64,000 bases of DNA from contig WHVA01000029.1 in the NCBI GenBank assembly GCA_015179125.1, positions 310,001-374,000 on the forward strand, in the 5' to 3' direction. Position numbers and translations under genes: made by a program. The stretch is from Gautieria morchelliformis. Taxonomy: Eukaryota > Basidiomycota > Agaricomycetes > Gomphales > Gomphaceae. Under the pieces are notes generated by a model. That model had not been told where the DNA came from. It saw nothing but the letters and a program-made list of their open reading frames with translations, and searched no databases. The number at the start of each line of letters is the position of its first letter. The first letter of the stretch is position 1. Below, piece by piece: positions 23,454-35,132 of this stretch.

Positions 23454-23981
23454 ATGTCACGTGTCGATCCCACCCTCCTGCACTTCTCCGGCTTCTCGTC
23501 ATCCAGAGCAGCCAGTGAAGCCAAGCTACAAAGGATGCTTGACTGCCGTGATCTCGACGTCGCATGGTCTTCAAAGTGGTCCGTCAGCTCTGAGGACCTC
23601 ACACCAGCGAACAGTCAGGCGCCCACTCGCCCTGCACTCGCATTCCTCAGACCCCGACACAGACGAGAGAACACGTACTACATCGGCGACCCTGTCTTCC
23701 TCAACGATGGAACCCCCCCGTGTGGAACCCCCTACACTTTCGAAGGCTGGGTGGGGCGACGTTTCTGTAACATGGCAGGAGAGCGAATACGTCGAGCAAG
23801 GTTCCGAGGGCCGCACTTGCCCATGGACCCCAATCCCCCTGAGCTCATCATTGACCTGCGTTACCAGGAAGGGAAGGGTCAGGAGAGATGGTGGTCCCGC
23901 CTGTGGCATACTTGGAAACGATGTCTCGGTGGATGTTGGGGGCTAGGTGGCAGCTGTGCTTGTCGGGACGACAAGCATTGA
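23454..23981 (+). CDS. Accessory reading frame between pol and 3' LTR
   Basis: 175 residues, placed after pol and ending 12 bp before the 3' LTR. The C-terminal half looks protein-like, with YYIGDPVFLNDG, EGWVGRRFCNMAG and RFRGPHLPMDPNPPE. An overlapping 186-codon frame starts at 23386 in another phase, so which of the two is used is uncertain; I prefer this one for its composition. I do not recognise a domain. The truncated gypsy at 12507-15660 also has a frame in this position but a different, coiled-coil, sequence. Confidence 0.5.
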   Translation: MSRVDPTLLHFSGFSSSRAASEAKLQRMLDCRDLDVAWSSKWSVSSEDLTPANSQAPTRPALAFLRPRHRRENTYYIGDPVFLNDGTPPCGTPYTFEGWVGRRFCNMAGERIRRARFRGPHLPMDPNPPELIIDLRYQEGKGQERWWSRLWHTWKRCLGGCWGLGGSCACRDDKH

Positions 23982-23992
23982 GAGGGGGGTGA

Positions 23993-24337
23993 TGTCAGGG
24001 TTCACGCGTTTCCTTCCACAAGTTTCTATTTCCTTCCATGAGTTTCCGTCACTTTCTGTCACATGTCACTTTCCGTCACATTCCGTAACCTTCTACAAGT
24101 TTCCATCTCCCCTATTATGTAAGCCTTGCCAGCGCTATAAGACTGTAGCCCATGTGGTGGCGTTTCCTCAGCTTGATCTCTGAGGATACCCACTACACAG
24201 GCAAGTCCCCATGTATCTATCGTTGGTAGAGTTATAAACTGAGGATACCCACTACACAGTTGGTCATTGTCCTAGTATCGGCTCTTATCTCCTTGAGTAT
24301 CTTTGGTTGTGGCTTCGTCATTAGTGTTGCCCTCACA
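23993..24337 (+). repeat. 3' LTR of the full-length gypsy
   Basis: 345 bp, same tips as the 5' LTR. Followed directly by target duplication CTGAC at 24338-24342. Confidence 0.95.
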
Positions 24338-24342
24338 CTGAC

Positions 24343-24700
24343 TACTAAAATATCATTAGTATTATAGTCCTCCAAATCCACTGTAAGTAGTTACAGCCTA
24401 TCTGCTCACCTATTACAAGCAGGTACATGAGGCCATTTTATTGAGTTTGATGGGTATGACAGGAAGCATGGCTCTTGTTCCCTTTGTAGTTCTCTTCATG
24501 TATGAGCTTTATCTCACAATCAGGTTTTGCTCCTTGCCAACTACTGAGGAAGAGGAGACATGGGCTAGCTACTTGATAGTTTTTAGAGCACAATGGAAAA
24601 GTGAAGCAATGACTTTGCAACTGCGCAAAGTTATATGAGGCGAACAATGGAACTCATGGATTATTTCCTCACAATGGGGTGACATGGTTTGTCACTAGCT
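24343..24700. other. Right flank of the gypsy insertion
   Basis: Presumably continues the sequence downstream of the KDZ pseudogene. Overlapping short open frames on both strands, none recognised. Confidence 0.3.
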
Positions 24701-24714
24701 TGCGTCAACGTTCC

Positions 24715-24845
24715 CGTTCCAAGTTCCGACCCTGTTTCAAGTTCCGACCCTGTTTCAAGTTCCGACCCTGTTTCAAGTTCTGACCCTGTTTCAAGTTCTG
24801 ACCCTGTTTCAAGTTCCGACCCTGTTTCAAGTTCCGACCCCCATT
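24715..24845 (+). repeat. 18-bp tandem repeat, about seven units
   Basis: Unit CCGACCCTGTTTCAAGTT repeats with single C/T changes. As 18 is a multiple of three, frames stay open on both strands (SELETG repeats on the minus strand). I read it as a minisatellite. Confidence 0.85.
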
Positions 24846-24899
24846 CTGGGAACAATGTCAGAAGTGAAGCGGCTCACATAGTATACAGGATCTAGGGTC

Positions 24900-25330
24900 A
24901 GTCATGTTGTGGGAAACTGGAAATAGGCCAAGCTAAGTGTCCTATGATTACACCTTTGAAGGGATGCAATGATTTGGTGCTACCAGACCCATGCATGCAT
25001 CTCCTCTTTCAGTTCACTCTCCCTCATGTTTCTGGCCTACACCAAGGAGTGGATGGTGTGCACAGAACAGCATTGGAGATGGTCGGAACAGGAAAGGCCA
25101 TGAATGGAATGTGAGCTGGGCATTGACAGTTGTAAGAGGCCCAGAGGCAGTGGGGAGCAAGGCAGGGGCAGCTACATGTTCACACAAACGGCAGGTTGGA
25201 CAGTGTGGGGGTGAATGTGAGCAACGATGAAAGCAAATGAATCTGAAGGTACATGGAAGTGAATGGAGTTCCCCTGAGGACAGCTCCAAGCACTGTGAAA
25301 CAGGCATGGGTTGGATACAATGGATATTGA
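24900..25330. other. No recognisable gene
   Basis: Short open frames on both strands only. No shared repeat found. Confidence 0.3.
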
Positions 25331-25334
25331 ATTC

Positions 25335-25680
25335 CCCAGCTATGGGTACTGACCAGATACCACTGGAATACATTATGTTTTCATTGTACTGTTTTAATTG
25401 GTAAACACAGCACTGCATTGCATCACAGTGAGCTACACTCACTATTGTGCAATGGAGCACATTGGAGTTTGAAACTGCTTTCCCAGCTATAGGTACTGAC
25501 CAGATACCATGGGGATACATTAGGTTTTCATCACGTTTTTTTTTTAATTGGTAAACACTGCAATGATTGATAGTGTGGTGCCATGTATAACATTGTAAAT
25601 ATTTATTTTGTGGTCACTGTGCTGCATTGTGTCACAGTGGGCTACACTACTGTGTGACGGAGCACATAGGGTTTTGACAT
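25335..25680 (+). repeat. Imperfect direct repeats, period about 147 bp
   Basis: CCCAGCTATGGGTACTGACC at 25335 returns as a near copy at 25482, each followed by CAGATACCA, a TTTTCAT word and TTTAATTGGTAAACAC. A decayed third unit with GCATTGTGTCACAGTG follows at about 25620. Confidence 0.6.
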
Positions 25681-25844
25681 TGCAATGGTTGTTAGTTTGG
25701 AGCATTGGACACCATTGCCAAACACTGTCCTCTGGTGTGTGACAGGGCATCCCAGTGGCCGGCATTGGAAATCGGGGTAGTGGAGTGGCCATGGCCCCGG
25801 GTTGAATTGGCGCCCAGGGACAATCAGTGGGGACATGAGTAATG

Positions 25845-26090
25845 GGGGTATTACTGTTAAGAGTTCACTATAATGGCTTAGTCTTTGCTACTCCAAAAGC
25901 CAAAGATTTGGTGCTCTCGTTAACCTGTTTGACGACGTCCTCTCATCGGCTCAGTCACGTGACCATCCCGAACACCTGCCGAGCTTAGTCAGGTCGTGCC
26001 TACACCAACGAGGCGGCGTACACTGAGACGATTCCTGAGTGCTCCAATATTGAGTTAATTCTTTTAATCTAATGTAAAAGCATGTAGTGC
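25845..26090 (+). repeat. 3' fragment of repeat family A
   Basis: Matches the last 250 bp of the family A copies: TTCACTATAATGGC-like start, TCGGCTCAGTCACGTGACC around the palindrome at 25955-25962, GAGCTTAGTCAG, and a final TTTTAATCTAATGTAAAAG. Diverged and lacking the 5' part. Confidence 0.6.
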
Positions 26091-26164
26091 ATGTTTCCTT
26101 CAGGATTGATGGTCCGGAGATGCTCCGAGTTTCTTCAGGAGGCAGCTTCGATACCCGGCGCACC

Positions 26165-27483
26165 AGTACTGCTAGTGTTCTGCAAAGCCCGGCTTCAGCC
26201 GCGGCCTAAGCCGGAGCCGGGCCCCCAAAAGCCGGGCCGAGCCGGGCCAAAGCCGTCCTGAGGCCGGGATCTAGGGCCCGGCTTGAGTTTTGAGAGCCCG
26301 AGCCGAGCCCTGAAGCCGCGGCTTTTGGGCGCTTACCCGGTATGCACTGTTCGGGTGGCAAGCGGCACTCAGGTAGCTAATTTGAGTATCTCCTGTACTC
26401 TATTGGTTGAGTTTGAAAAAATTTCTGTCTGCTGCTCACTGCCATGCCCTTGCCCCGTATCCAGGACCCCAGCGATGTGGACGAGGTTCAGCTGCTCCCT
26501 ATCAAGAGTGCCCGTTCGGGCCGAACGCTAAAGCCAAGCACCGCACTGAAGGATCCCGATAATGTGGCCAATGTTCTTGGTCAACGCAAGCATGCCAAGG
26601 TCGTGACTAAGGTGGTAGAAACTACTGACCAACATAAAAATAAAAAACAAAAGACTATTGTTGAGCCGGCCCTGGTGATCGAGCCAAATGCAAGGACCGT
26701 TGCCAAGCCTACTGATTTCAGTAGTACTGAAATGGTTACGAATAAGGAATCTGGTGGCATTACTGGTGAGTCATATATTTGCATAGATAATTGTCTATCT
26801 ATTGATCTAAGATTCAGGTACTCAAAGCAAGGCTACACCGGGGACTTCAGCCATACAAGATAAGATAGTCCAGGGAGCTCCGGCTCGCCCTGACGGCTGG
26901 CTCAAGGATCTAGATGCGGTAGAGGGCTTACCTGACACGGAGATCAAGTCCAAAGATCGTACTTTGGATACACGTTATTTTTTCGATAATCTACACGTTG
27001 AGGAAGGTAAAAAAATTATTGACTGCAAATTGTGCCGGTGAGTCAGGTCTCCTCCATGGCAGGCAAATGAGGACTATATTATTTGTAGGAAAAATGACCG
27101 ACAAAAAATAACTTATGTATTCGAAGTAAGTACACTTCGCCGGCACATGCAAGCCTCGCGCCAGGTAAGCCTTCATAATGAATTGTAGCTCAGTCTGATC
27201 TTCTTGGCACAGGCTCAATACAGAGCTTGTGGAGGGGGAGAGCGAAGTTGATATCGAATACGACTAGCTAGTTAAAAGTACATAGAATTTCCACTTCGGC
27301 GCTGCATCCCCTCGGTCGATATTTCCCACTGAAGAGCCCCGGCTTAAGCCGGGCCAAGCCCGAGCCGAGCCCAAGCCGGCACTCAGGGCCCGGCCCTGAA
27401 TTCTGTGAGCCCGAGCCGGCATGAGCCGAGCCGAAGCCGGGGCTTTTGAGCCGAGCCGGGCTTTGCAGAACACTAAGTACTGC
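26165..27483 (+). mobile_element. Short hAT DNA transposon with perfect 8-bp target duplication
   Basis: Element 26173-27475 (1303 bp). Left tip TAGTGTTCTGCAAAGCCCGG is exactly inverted at the right tip. AGTACTGC flanks both sides (26165-26172, 27476-27483); an 8-bp duplication is the hAT hallmark. Subterminal regions are rich in GCCGGGC/GAGCCG words on both sides, likely transposase binding sites. The interior holds a four-exon frame for a BED-type zinc finger protein but no room for the catalytic RNase H-like domain, so the copy is non-autonomous. Perfect duplications imply a fairly recent insertion. Confidence 0.9.
26444..27251 (+). CDS. Spliced BED-finger protein encoded inside the hAT element
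   Basis: Model: exons 26444-26765, 26818-27037, 27089-27164, 27213-27251, giving 218 residues. All three introns are GT-AG, 48-52 bp, and keep phase. The first about 120 residues are basic and low in complexity. A BED-type zinc finger follows: aromatic pair in TRYFF, CKLC, then STLRRHM. The usual fourth ligand, a histidine five residues after the first, reads as arginine (RRHMQASR), so zinc binding may be weakened. BED fingers give hAT transposases their DNA binding. Here the protein stops just after the finger, so it would bind DNA without cutting it. A repressor role is possible but is inference. Expression is unknown. Confidence 0.6.
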
Positions 27484-28426
27484 ATAGTCAGCGTATTGCC
27501 GGTCATTAGGACAGACATGTGGACTGTCCTTGTGCATGCTCAGCGGTGGCGCACGTGGCACGGAGATGCATCAGCAGTTGTCCCCGTCGACGGTGTCGCC
27601 CGTGCTCGTGTGCCCACACGCGAGTGCGGCACCAGACCCCGGGCCGGCGGCGATGGCAGCGTCGATCTGACAGGGTGCGTCACACACAATGCTGTGAGCT
27701 GTTACCGTAGGTGTGTCCTGCCCCTCAGTCTCCATCATTCCTGCTGTGACCCAGCTGACAATACCGTCTCGTGGTTACCAGTCGTAGATCGCGGTAGCTC
27801 TTGATCGTGACAACAGGCCCGCCCTTGATGCGATGCGTCCCCTGCGTCCGCCGGAAGCAGAAACCGAGGAAGATGAGACGCAGAGCGAAACGTCAACATT
27901 GGCACCTGCAGGCGGGGCACCCGACATGCTGCATGAGGCAGTTCTCCGGTGCAGTCGCGAGATCGACGTCCCAGCCCACGACGGCGCCGTCTGTGTAAAC
28001 TCAAGTGGCGGGCTGCCGAGGCATGTAAATGTGGGAGCCGTCCATTCGTGCGTGTGTGGGCGCATGTCCCTCACTCGGGCCTGCCATCACATTGGGCTGC
28101 ATGCAACGTTAGACTAACCAGGACAGATGACCGGCCTACACCGGCCTACAGTACCACCTCAAACTACGGCATGCTACATAAACGGCCAATGTCCTACGGC
28201 CCTGCAACTCCCACGTACCCTGCGTAGAACTACGTATCACAATGCCTTTTTCCTGATGACGACCCACGACCCGTATCCCACAACTTGTCACTTGAGGAAC
28301 GGGTCAGTGGTTGGATTGTGCCATGACATGATATCGTCCACAGGAAATTCACACACAGTGGAGCCTATACAGAACCTCGTGCCGATTCCACAGATAGTCC
28401 GGATGGCGCGACCACTCTGAAAATCC
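27484..28426. other. GC-rich stretch, no gene recognised
   Basis: Overlapping frames of 60-127 codons exist in several phases on both strands at 27421-28227, as expected of GC-rich DNA. None resembles a known family. It lies downstream of the DUF6533 gene, so its 3' untranslated region is expected at the right edge. Confidence 0.3.
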
Positions 28427-30002
28427 CTACTCCCGAGTCCGAGACTCTCTGAGTTTTTGGAAGAAGATGCGTTCGCGCATGTTGAGCATAAGTCGACTAC
28501 CCAATGAGCATGGGAGGGCAATCGTCCAGCTGCAAGGAGGTGCTGCTATACGTAGCCAGTATTACTATGACGAATCCTGACACACCTGATAGCAACCTCT
28601 AGGTAATTTACCGAGGCAAAGGCCGAGACCAGACAATTTATGAGAAGAATGGCAAACATGCTGCAGACCTGATTCAAGATAGCCTCATATCTGTCAAGGA
28701 GATCAAGTACTTACGTTACAAAATAGAGTACACTGGGCTATATTAGTCTCCCTGCCCACACGAATTGAGGGTCGGAACACACCTATCACGTATAATCAGG
28801 CCTAGCAGCGATGAGCTCTGGCTATTCTTATACATTGTCCAAGCCTTGTACAGCATCAAAAGACACAGAATACTTTCACCGATGATTTCTGGGATCCAGG
28901 CAATGAAGTATAGTGGTGGCTGGGCAGCAACGTAGCAACCTGTCGATATCCCCGAAGGCCTAGGAATACCTGAAGGGGTCAGTCAGGAAAAACTGCGTAG
29001 AAAGGCCATAATTGTAGTCGCAATATACCTCGTGGCAAGCCCATATCTACAACAGCAATGGAGCCAGCAATTTCAGCAACAAAGAGCATGCCAAACAATA
29101 CTAGCAACTTTCTATTGCGCTCATAAACAGCGTATATCTGTGTGGTGTGTATAGTCGTTGTAAGAGAATGCCCGATAAATGAAGCGCAGAGAAGACATGT
29201 ACCCGGGTCATTAGGATAACTGCTCATCAAATATCAACATTGCAACATCATACCAGATTTGTACTTACGTTGCACGCTAAATACAGTGATAGCTTCTCTG
29301 TAGATAACCCAGGAAAGGTAACTGACGATCAAAACTGCTCCCTGGACTTACGATGTCGTTACCACCCAGCGAAAACCGCTGCAGCTGCCGAACGATCCGT
29401 GAGTAGAGAGTCGTGGTACGGCAGCAGTGGAGACATACAACTTCGAAGATATCAGTGGCCTATTTGTGTAATATGTCGATACGGGCGCACCTTCAACGAA
29501 ACAGAAGGACTCATGTGTACTTTTGGAACGGATTAAAAATATGACAGTTTTGAAAAAACGATTGCACCTAATATATTCGGGATAAGGGTAAACGGTCCCA
29601 AATAACGGTTCTAGGAAAGGAGCCATCAGCCTCCCTGGACCAGCTGAGAAGTGAAGTTCTACAAAGAGGAATAGCACTTTTCCAAATATCCATCCGGGGT
29701 AATTCCATACAAGTTGTACCTGCGTACAATTCGGTAAGAGTTCGATGAGTGTCTTCTCGTAGTGACTGCCAGACGTACTTCGGCGTCAAAGGTGAGCACT
29801 TCAAGTTGTATCATAGTTAGTCGTCTTTCTCAGGATTAGCTGCAAGAATTTCACCATGGTCATACAAAAGGAAGGCAAGAGAGGCAAAAGTGGAAGAGTT
29901 GACAATCCGTGCTGCGGGTAGATGGTGATTAGTTACATCATTCAAACATTAGTACCCAGCTTGGCCACCTGAAGATACCAGTATCGCGAAGCTGAATTCC
30001 AT
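28427..30002 (-). CDS. DUF6533-domain seven-helix membrane protein, 14 exons
   Basis: A minus-strand model joins 14 exons into 277 residues: 30002-29969, 29911-29855, 29798-29779, 29719-29663, 29610-29568, 29490-29439, 29384-29352, 29297-29269, 29219-29203, 29137-29029, 28969-28783, 28732-28715, 28660-28586, 28529-28427. Every intron is GT-AG, 49-77 bp, and keeps the frame. The N-terminus has the DUF6533 signature YDHVLTFDAEVQLVW (residues 28-42), then KVLFLFNRYL. Later landmarks of the family are RIYAVYERNRK (about 114-124), a conserved GC before helix V, RDSVLYF (211-217) and GSRLMLNMRE (254-263). Hydrophobic segments fit about seven helices. These basidiomycete membrane proteins are mostly of unknown function. 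No stop or frame break is seen, so it looks functional despite the transposons around it. Confidence 0.85.
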
Positions 30003-30623
30003 CGACAAGCACTTATCTGAGGTTGAGCGCAATGGTTTCCAATGGTGCTGGTGTAAAGCCTACAAAGAGAAAATAAAGTCCCATTCGGTGGCAGATCTCC
30101 AACTTATATGCCCAAGTTTTCATCCAAGAAAAACTGCTGTTATGATCATTGATCAAGGGCGATGCTGCAGCTGAGATGTCACCGAGACAGTCTTGAGAAC
30201 TGAGTTACTGAAGGTGTCTAAGATTACTTAGCCCCGTTTCCTCGAGACAAGCCACAGACTTGATCAATGGAAGTCACTACCGTGGGTGCGTGATTCGATC
30301 AGAACTACTACGGAGTCATAATTAGTGCCACCCAAGGATCATTTGCAGTATCGATTTCCAAGCATGGTGGCCGGTGTTGGATGCAATTCGGCGTACTGAC
30401 ATAAGCCGATGACGCATACAAAGGCAGTAATACACGGTTCACCGGGCCTGGTGCCGCTCGGCATCAGCGGCCGCTGACTTTCGGCGGTTCACGCTGGCAA
30501 GTAGGTTCGGCACAAGCCCCATCTCCGACTCAAAGTTCACGCTCCGCGAGCACCTTCCGGAGAAGGCGCTTGTACCAAGATGCCGCGCTAGGGGGGCCGT
30601 CTCCCGCCGCCTCTACCAGCCAC
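30003..30623. other. Intergenic, upstream of the DUF6533 gene
   Basis: Divergent intergenic space between the minus-strand DUF6533 gene and the copia element. It presumably holds that gene's promoter. No reading frame or repeat recognised. Confidence 0.4.
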
Positions 30624-30628
30624 ACACT

Positions 30629-30731
30629 TGTCGTTATCTGTCGATTAGTCAGCTCCCAGTAGCTACATAGCGGCTGAGTTCGAAGTTGGAATCTTACTCG
30701 TTGATTCCACCTTCGAACTCAGGATCTGACA
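30629..30731 (+). repeat. 5' LTR of the copia element
   Basis: 103 bp, unusually short for an LTR. Contains the near-palindromic pair TTCGAAGTTGGAATC and GATTCCACCTTCGAA. The sequence right after it (GGTTATGGGCC) is the likely primer-binding region. Confidence 0.85.
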
Positions 30732-33700
30732 GGTTATGGGCCCCGGCTCTTGATCGAAGAAAAAGAATCCATCCGAGCCTTAACCACCATCCTATCATGT
30801 CGGACTCAGAAACCGAAACGCGCGAGAGGCACCAAACTCACGAGCACCAACTACAACACGTGGACGGTTGAGATGCAAGGAAAGTTGATGACCATCAACG
30901 TGTGGCGAATAGTCACAGAAGACTCGAAGAAGCCAACCGAAGCAGCGCTAATAGAAAAGTGGTTAATGAAAAGAGAAGAAGCCGCCGGTATCCTCCTGAA
31001 GTCGTTGTCCCACACACAGTACGTCCACATCGAGGGCGTGATGGATGATCCAGTTGAGATGTGGAAGAAACTGAAAATGGCTCACCGATCCCAAGTGGCG
31101 AACAGCCGATTCCACGCAATACAGAAACTGCTGAACATACGAAAGGAGGACCCTGAGTCCCTTACAGACTACATCACCCGTGTAAACGCCGCAACGAGCG
31201 ATCTCATAGCTCTAGCACCCAGCGCTCTCACCGTCCAGAGCATCGTCGACGAAATCGGGATCCATGCAGCTATCCCAGGACTCGAGCAAACCGAGTACGG
31301 CGCGTTCACCTCATCCCTACTCCTGATCAGCACACTCGATCGTACCACCGTCTCCACTGCCTTCAGGAACGAGGACATGAAGCGCCAAGCAAGCCTAGCA
31401 TCGTCGGGAGCAGCGCTCACCATAGCCAGAGAAAAGAAGACCGTCATTCCTACGTGCTCAGCATGCAGGAAGCGAGGCCACTCTGCAGACCAATGCTGGA
31501 TCGCGCATCCAGAGCTTCGACCTGCACGACAGAGACAGGACGGCCGGAACGCGAACCAAGCGAAAGAGAGCGTGCCAAACCCAGTGGTGCAAGAACTTGC
31601 CGGAAACGCGAGTCTACGATCCCTCCACTCGTCACCTATCAGCAGCAACGCTGATCTACATTGGAATACTGATACAGGGGCCACTAGCCATATGACGCCA
31701 CACCGTCATTGGCTTCGAGACTACGAGCCATACCGCGTACCCATTCGACTGGCGACAAACGAGATAGTGTATTCAGCCGGGAAGGGACGCGTCCTATTTG
31801 CGCCGATGATAGATGGAAGAACAGGGCGAAACATTATTTTCTCGAAAGTCTTACACGTACCAGCCCTCCAAAACAACCTGCTCGCTGTCCTACATCTCAC
31901 TACACATCATGAGTTCCAAGTCAGTATTGTGAGAGACCGCATCTCGTTCTTCCAAGATGGAACCTGCGCTTCTATGCCGCAGTACAGAATGGTACGGGTT
32001 TCCTGATTGGGAACACTATACCCGACCCAGAACATACCTTTACTGCCTCATCGTCGCCTCTAGGAGATCGCTCCTGATGGCACCAACGCCTCGCACACAT
32101 CGCATCGGCACGTCTGGATAAGCTGTTAGAGAACAACATGGCCCGTGGGATTCAAATAAAATCAAAGAAAACTCTGCCAGCTATCTGTGAGCCGTGCATC
32201 ACTGCAAAACAACACTGTGATCCTTTCCCAAAAAGGACCGATAACCGTGCCTCGAAGCCACTCGACCTTGTTGTATCAGATGTACACGGACCACTGCCAG
32301 TTCGCTCAGCGACCGGCCATCGATACTGGATAACGTTCACGGATGACCACACGAGATACAGATGTGTGTATCTCCTGAGAACGAAAGATGAAGCTTTCGA
32401 TGCATACTGCGCGTACGAAGCCTTTGCTGAAAACCAAACGGGCGAGAGGGTGAGAAGGTTCAGAGACGACAAAGGTGGGGAGTACATAGGCAAGAAATGG
32501 GACGAGCACTTCAAATGTCGAGGTATCATCCATGAGCATACCACAAAAGGTACACCACAACAAACGGGATCTCGGAGCGCACAAACCGTACTCTCATTGA
32601 AGGTACAATTGCGCTACTACAACAAGCTCACCTGCCAGCGATGATGTGGGGGGACGCCCTAAAACTGCTAGTACACATCGTTAACGCCACCCCAACCTCA
32701 GCACTCCCAAGCATGACGCCGTACGAAGCTTGGCATGGCCAAAGACCGGATCTAGGAATGCTTCGAACCTTTGGATGCACGGCCTACGTCCACGTGCAGA
32801 AGGAAGACCGGACCAGACTGCAACCAAGAACCCGAAAGTGTATCTACCTCGGTTTCGAAACCAGGTACAAGGGCTGGCGCTGCCTTGACCCTGTCACGAA
32901 ACGCACCATCATCTCTCGGGATGTCATATTCAATGAATCCGAATTCCCAGGACTATCCACCTTGAGCTCCACTGACCAAGAATCGCTCCTACCTGCGTTT
33001 CCACTCCCGAGAGAAGTCACTGCTCCTCCAGACGTCGCACAAGAACCACAGGATCCAAACCCTGACCCTGAACCCCTCAACGACGACCACGAAAACCTTC
33101 CCATCCCTCAAATCCCTGAACCACCACACTTGCCCATTGACGAGCCCCGCCGTTCAAGCAGGAACACAGCCTGAGTTGACTACCACCAGCTTCATGACCC
33201 ATTTTTCAGGCCATGCCCACCACCAGACCTCGATTCGGACCCTGAAGGGGGCGCAGCAATAATTGCATCCATCATCGAGGCCCTGGAATTCGTCCACGAT
33301 GGACCAATCGCTGTCAGCAGCAACACGCCATCATCAGGTACCATTGAGATAGCTCTGAATGCGACGATCAAGGATGACAGAGTCCCAAGAACCTTCGCAG
33401 AAGCAATGCGACGATCCGATAGCCAACTATGGAAAGAATCAACAGACACTGAAATCCAAGCACTTCTAAACAATGGAGCATGGGAACTGGTAAAACTACC
33501 ACCAGGAGAAAAAGCCATCGGATCAAGATGGGTGTTCCGAATTAAGCTCCATTCGAATGGATCCCTGGACAAGTACAAGAGCCGTCTAGTGGCAAAAGGG
33601 TATATCCAACGGCCAGGTATTGACTACGATGAGGTTTTTGCTCCCACAGTGAGATGGGCTGCCTTGCGTACTATACTGGCGCAAGGAGCACTTCAAGGAG

Positions 33701-34962
33701 CGCACATCGAATCAGTAGACATCTCGAACGCCTATCTTAATGGAGTACTAGGTGACGATGCAAATATATACATGGATCAGCCGGAGGGATACCACCAAGG
33801 AAGTGAAGACTGGGTATGTAAACTGAAGAGAGGAATCTATGGTCTCAAACAAAGCGGAAGACTGTGGTACGAGAGGCTTGGGGCCGCACTGGAAAGCATA
33901 AGCTTCAAACATCTCCAATCCGACCCGAGCGTTTACATTTGGGCGAGCGGCACCACAAAGATTGTCATCCCTGTTTTCGTTGATGATCTAACCCTAGTAT
34001 CGAACTCCAAACAGGATCTCGACCGAGTAAAGAACGAACTCGCCAAGATATTCAAGTTGAAGGACCTAGGAGAAACGACATCGCTATTGGGAGTGGAAGT
34101 AAACTACAACTGCTTGAAAAGGACGCTGAAACTATCGCAAAAACAATACATACAAGACATCCTAAACCGTTTTCACATGATGGAGTGTCGCCCAGTTTCA
34201 ACACCCATGACTCCTGGCCTGAACTTGAGCTCAGCGATGGGTCCATCAACCCCAGAAGAAGTCGAAGAAATGCGGAACACACCGTACCTAAACACAGTCG
34301 GCGCGCTGAATTATCTCGCTATAGCGAATCGCCCCGACATTGCATACACCGTCGGATGTCTTGCCCGTTTCAACTCGAACCCCGGTCCCACCCATTGGGC
34401 CGCCGTGAAGCACCTGCTGCATTACTTGAAAGGAACCATGGATCTAGCACTCACCTTCGCCCCCAATGACTTGACTGAGACATTCCAAATGTGGACGGAT
34501 GCTGATCATGGCGGGAACTTAGATAATGGCAGGTCGACCTCTGGATTCCTCACAAAGATCGGGACAGGAGCTATCAGTTGGGCTAGCAAACTGCAAAACA
34601 TCGTCACCCTCTCCACAATGGAAGCAGAGTTCGTAGCGGCAACCCTAGCCGGAACTGAAATCATGTGGTTACGGAACCTGTTCGAGGAACTCGACTCGAA
34701 GATCGAGAAGCCGTGCTACCTCTACATAGACTACCAGTCCGCCTTATCCGTAGCGAAAAACCCCAAGCACCATGGCCGTATGAAACACCTCGACCTTAGA
34801 TTCTTCTGGTTACGGGAGAAAGTCGCACAGAAAATAATTCAATTGAAGTACGTATCCACAAAGGATATGCCGGCGGACCTCTTAACAAAAGCATTGCGAT
34901 GGAGCGGCATAGGCATGCCATGGGACTTTTCTAACTGGGAGATTGCCTGCGTGAGGGGGGTG

Positions 34963-35132
34963 TGTCGTTATCTGTCGATTAGTCAGCTCCCAGTAGCTAC
35001 ATAGCAGCTGATTTCGAAGTTGGAATCTTGTTGATTCCACCTTCGAACTCAGGTACGTGCACGCTGTCATCCTATGTAGAAGATAATAGGAAACTCACTC
35101 GTTGATTCCACCTTCGAACTCAGGATCTGACA
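34963..35132 (+). repeat. 3' LTR of the copia element, longer than the 5' LTR
   Basis: 170 bp. Same tips as the 5' LTR, but the word GTTGATTCCACCTTCGAACT occurs twice with about 43 bp of unrelated sequence between, accounting for the extra length. Confidence 0.85.

Larger units (their letters stand above)
17835..24342 (+). mobile_element. Full-length Ty3/gypsy with LTRs and target duplication
   Basis: 5' LTR 17840-18201 and 3' LTR 23993-24337 both run from TGTCAGGG to CCCTCACA. Perfect 5-bp target duplications CTGAC flank them (17835-17839, 24338-24342). The LTRs differ by two or three substitutions and one 17-bp repeat unit, so the insertion is recent. Gag, a long pol and a third frame fill the interior. 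The element looks whole. It sits in the KDZ pseudogene close to the end of the transposase coding region. Confidence 0.95.

Noticed and set aside
24661-24895. Coding gene for SELETG or SSDPV repeat peptides
   Set aside because: An 18-bp tandem repeat that leaves frames open on both strands; no start context or flanking coding sequence.
26444-26863. Single-exon 139-codon gene in the hAT element
   Set aside because: Reading past 26765 crosses a canonical donor. The spliced model stays in phase over three introns and gains a zinc finger.
28979-29230. Stand-alone 83-codon minus-strand gene
   Set aside because: It is part of exon 10 plus intron sequence of the 14-exon DUF6533 gene.
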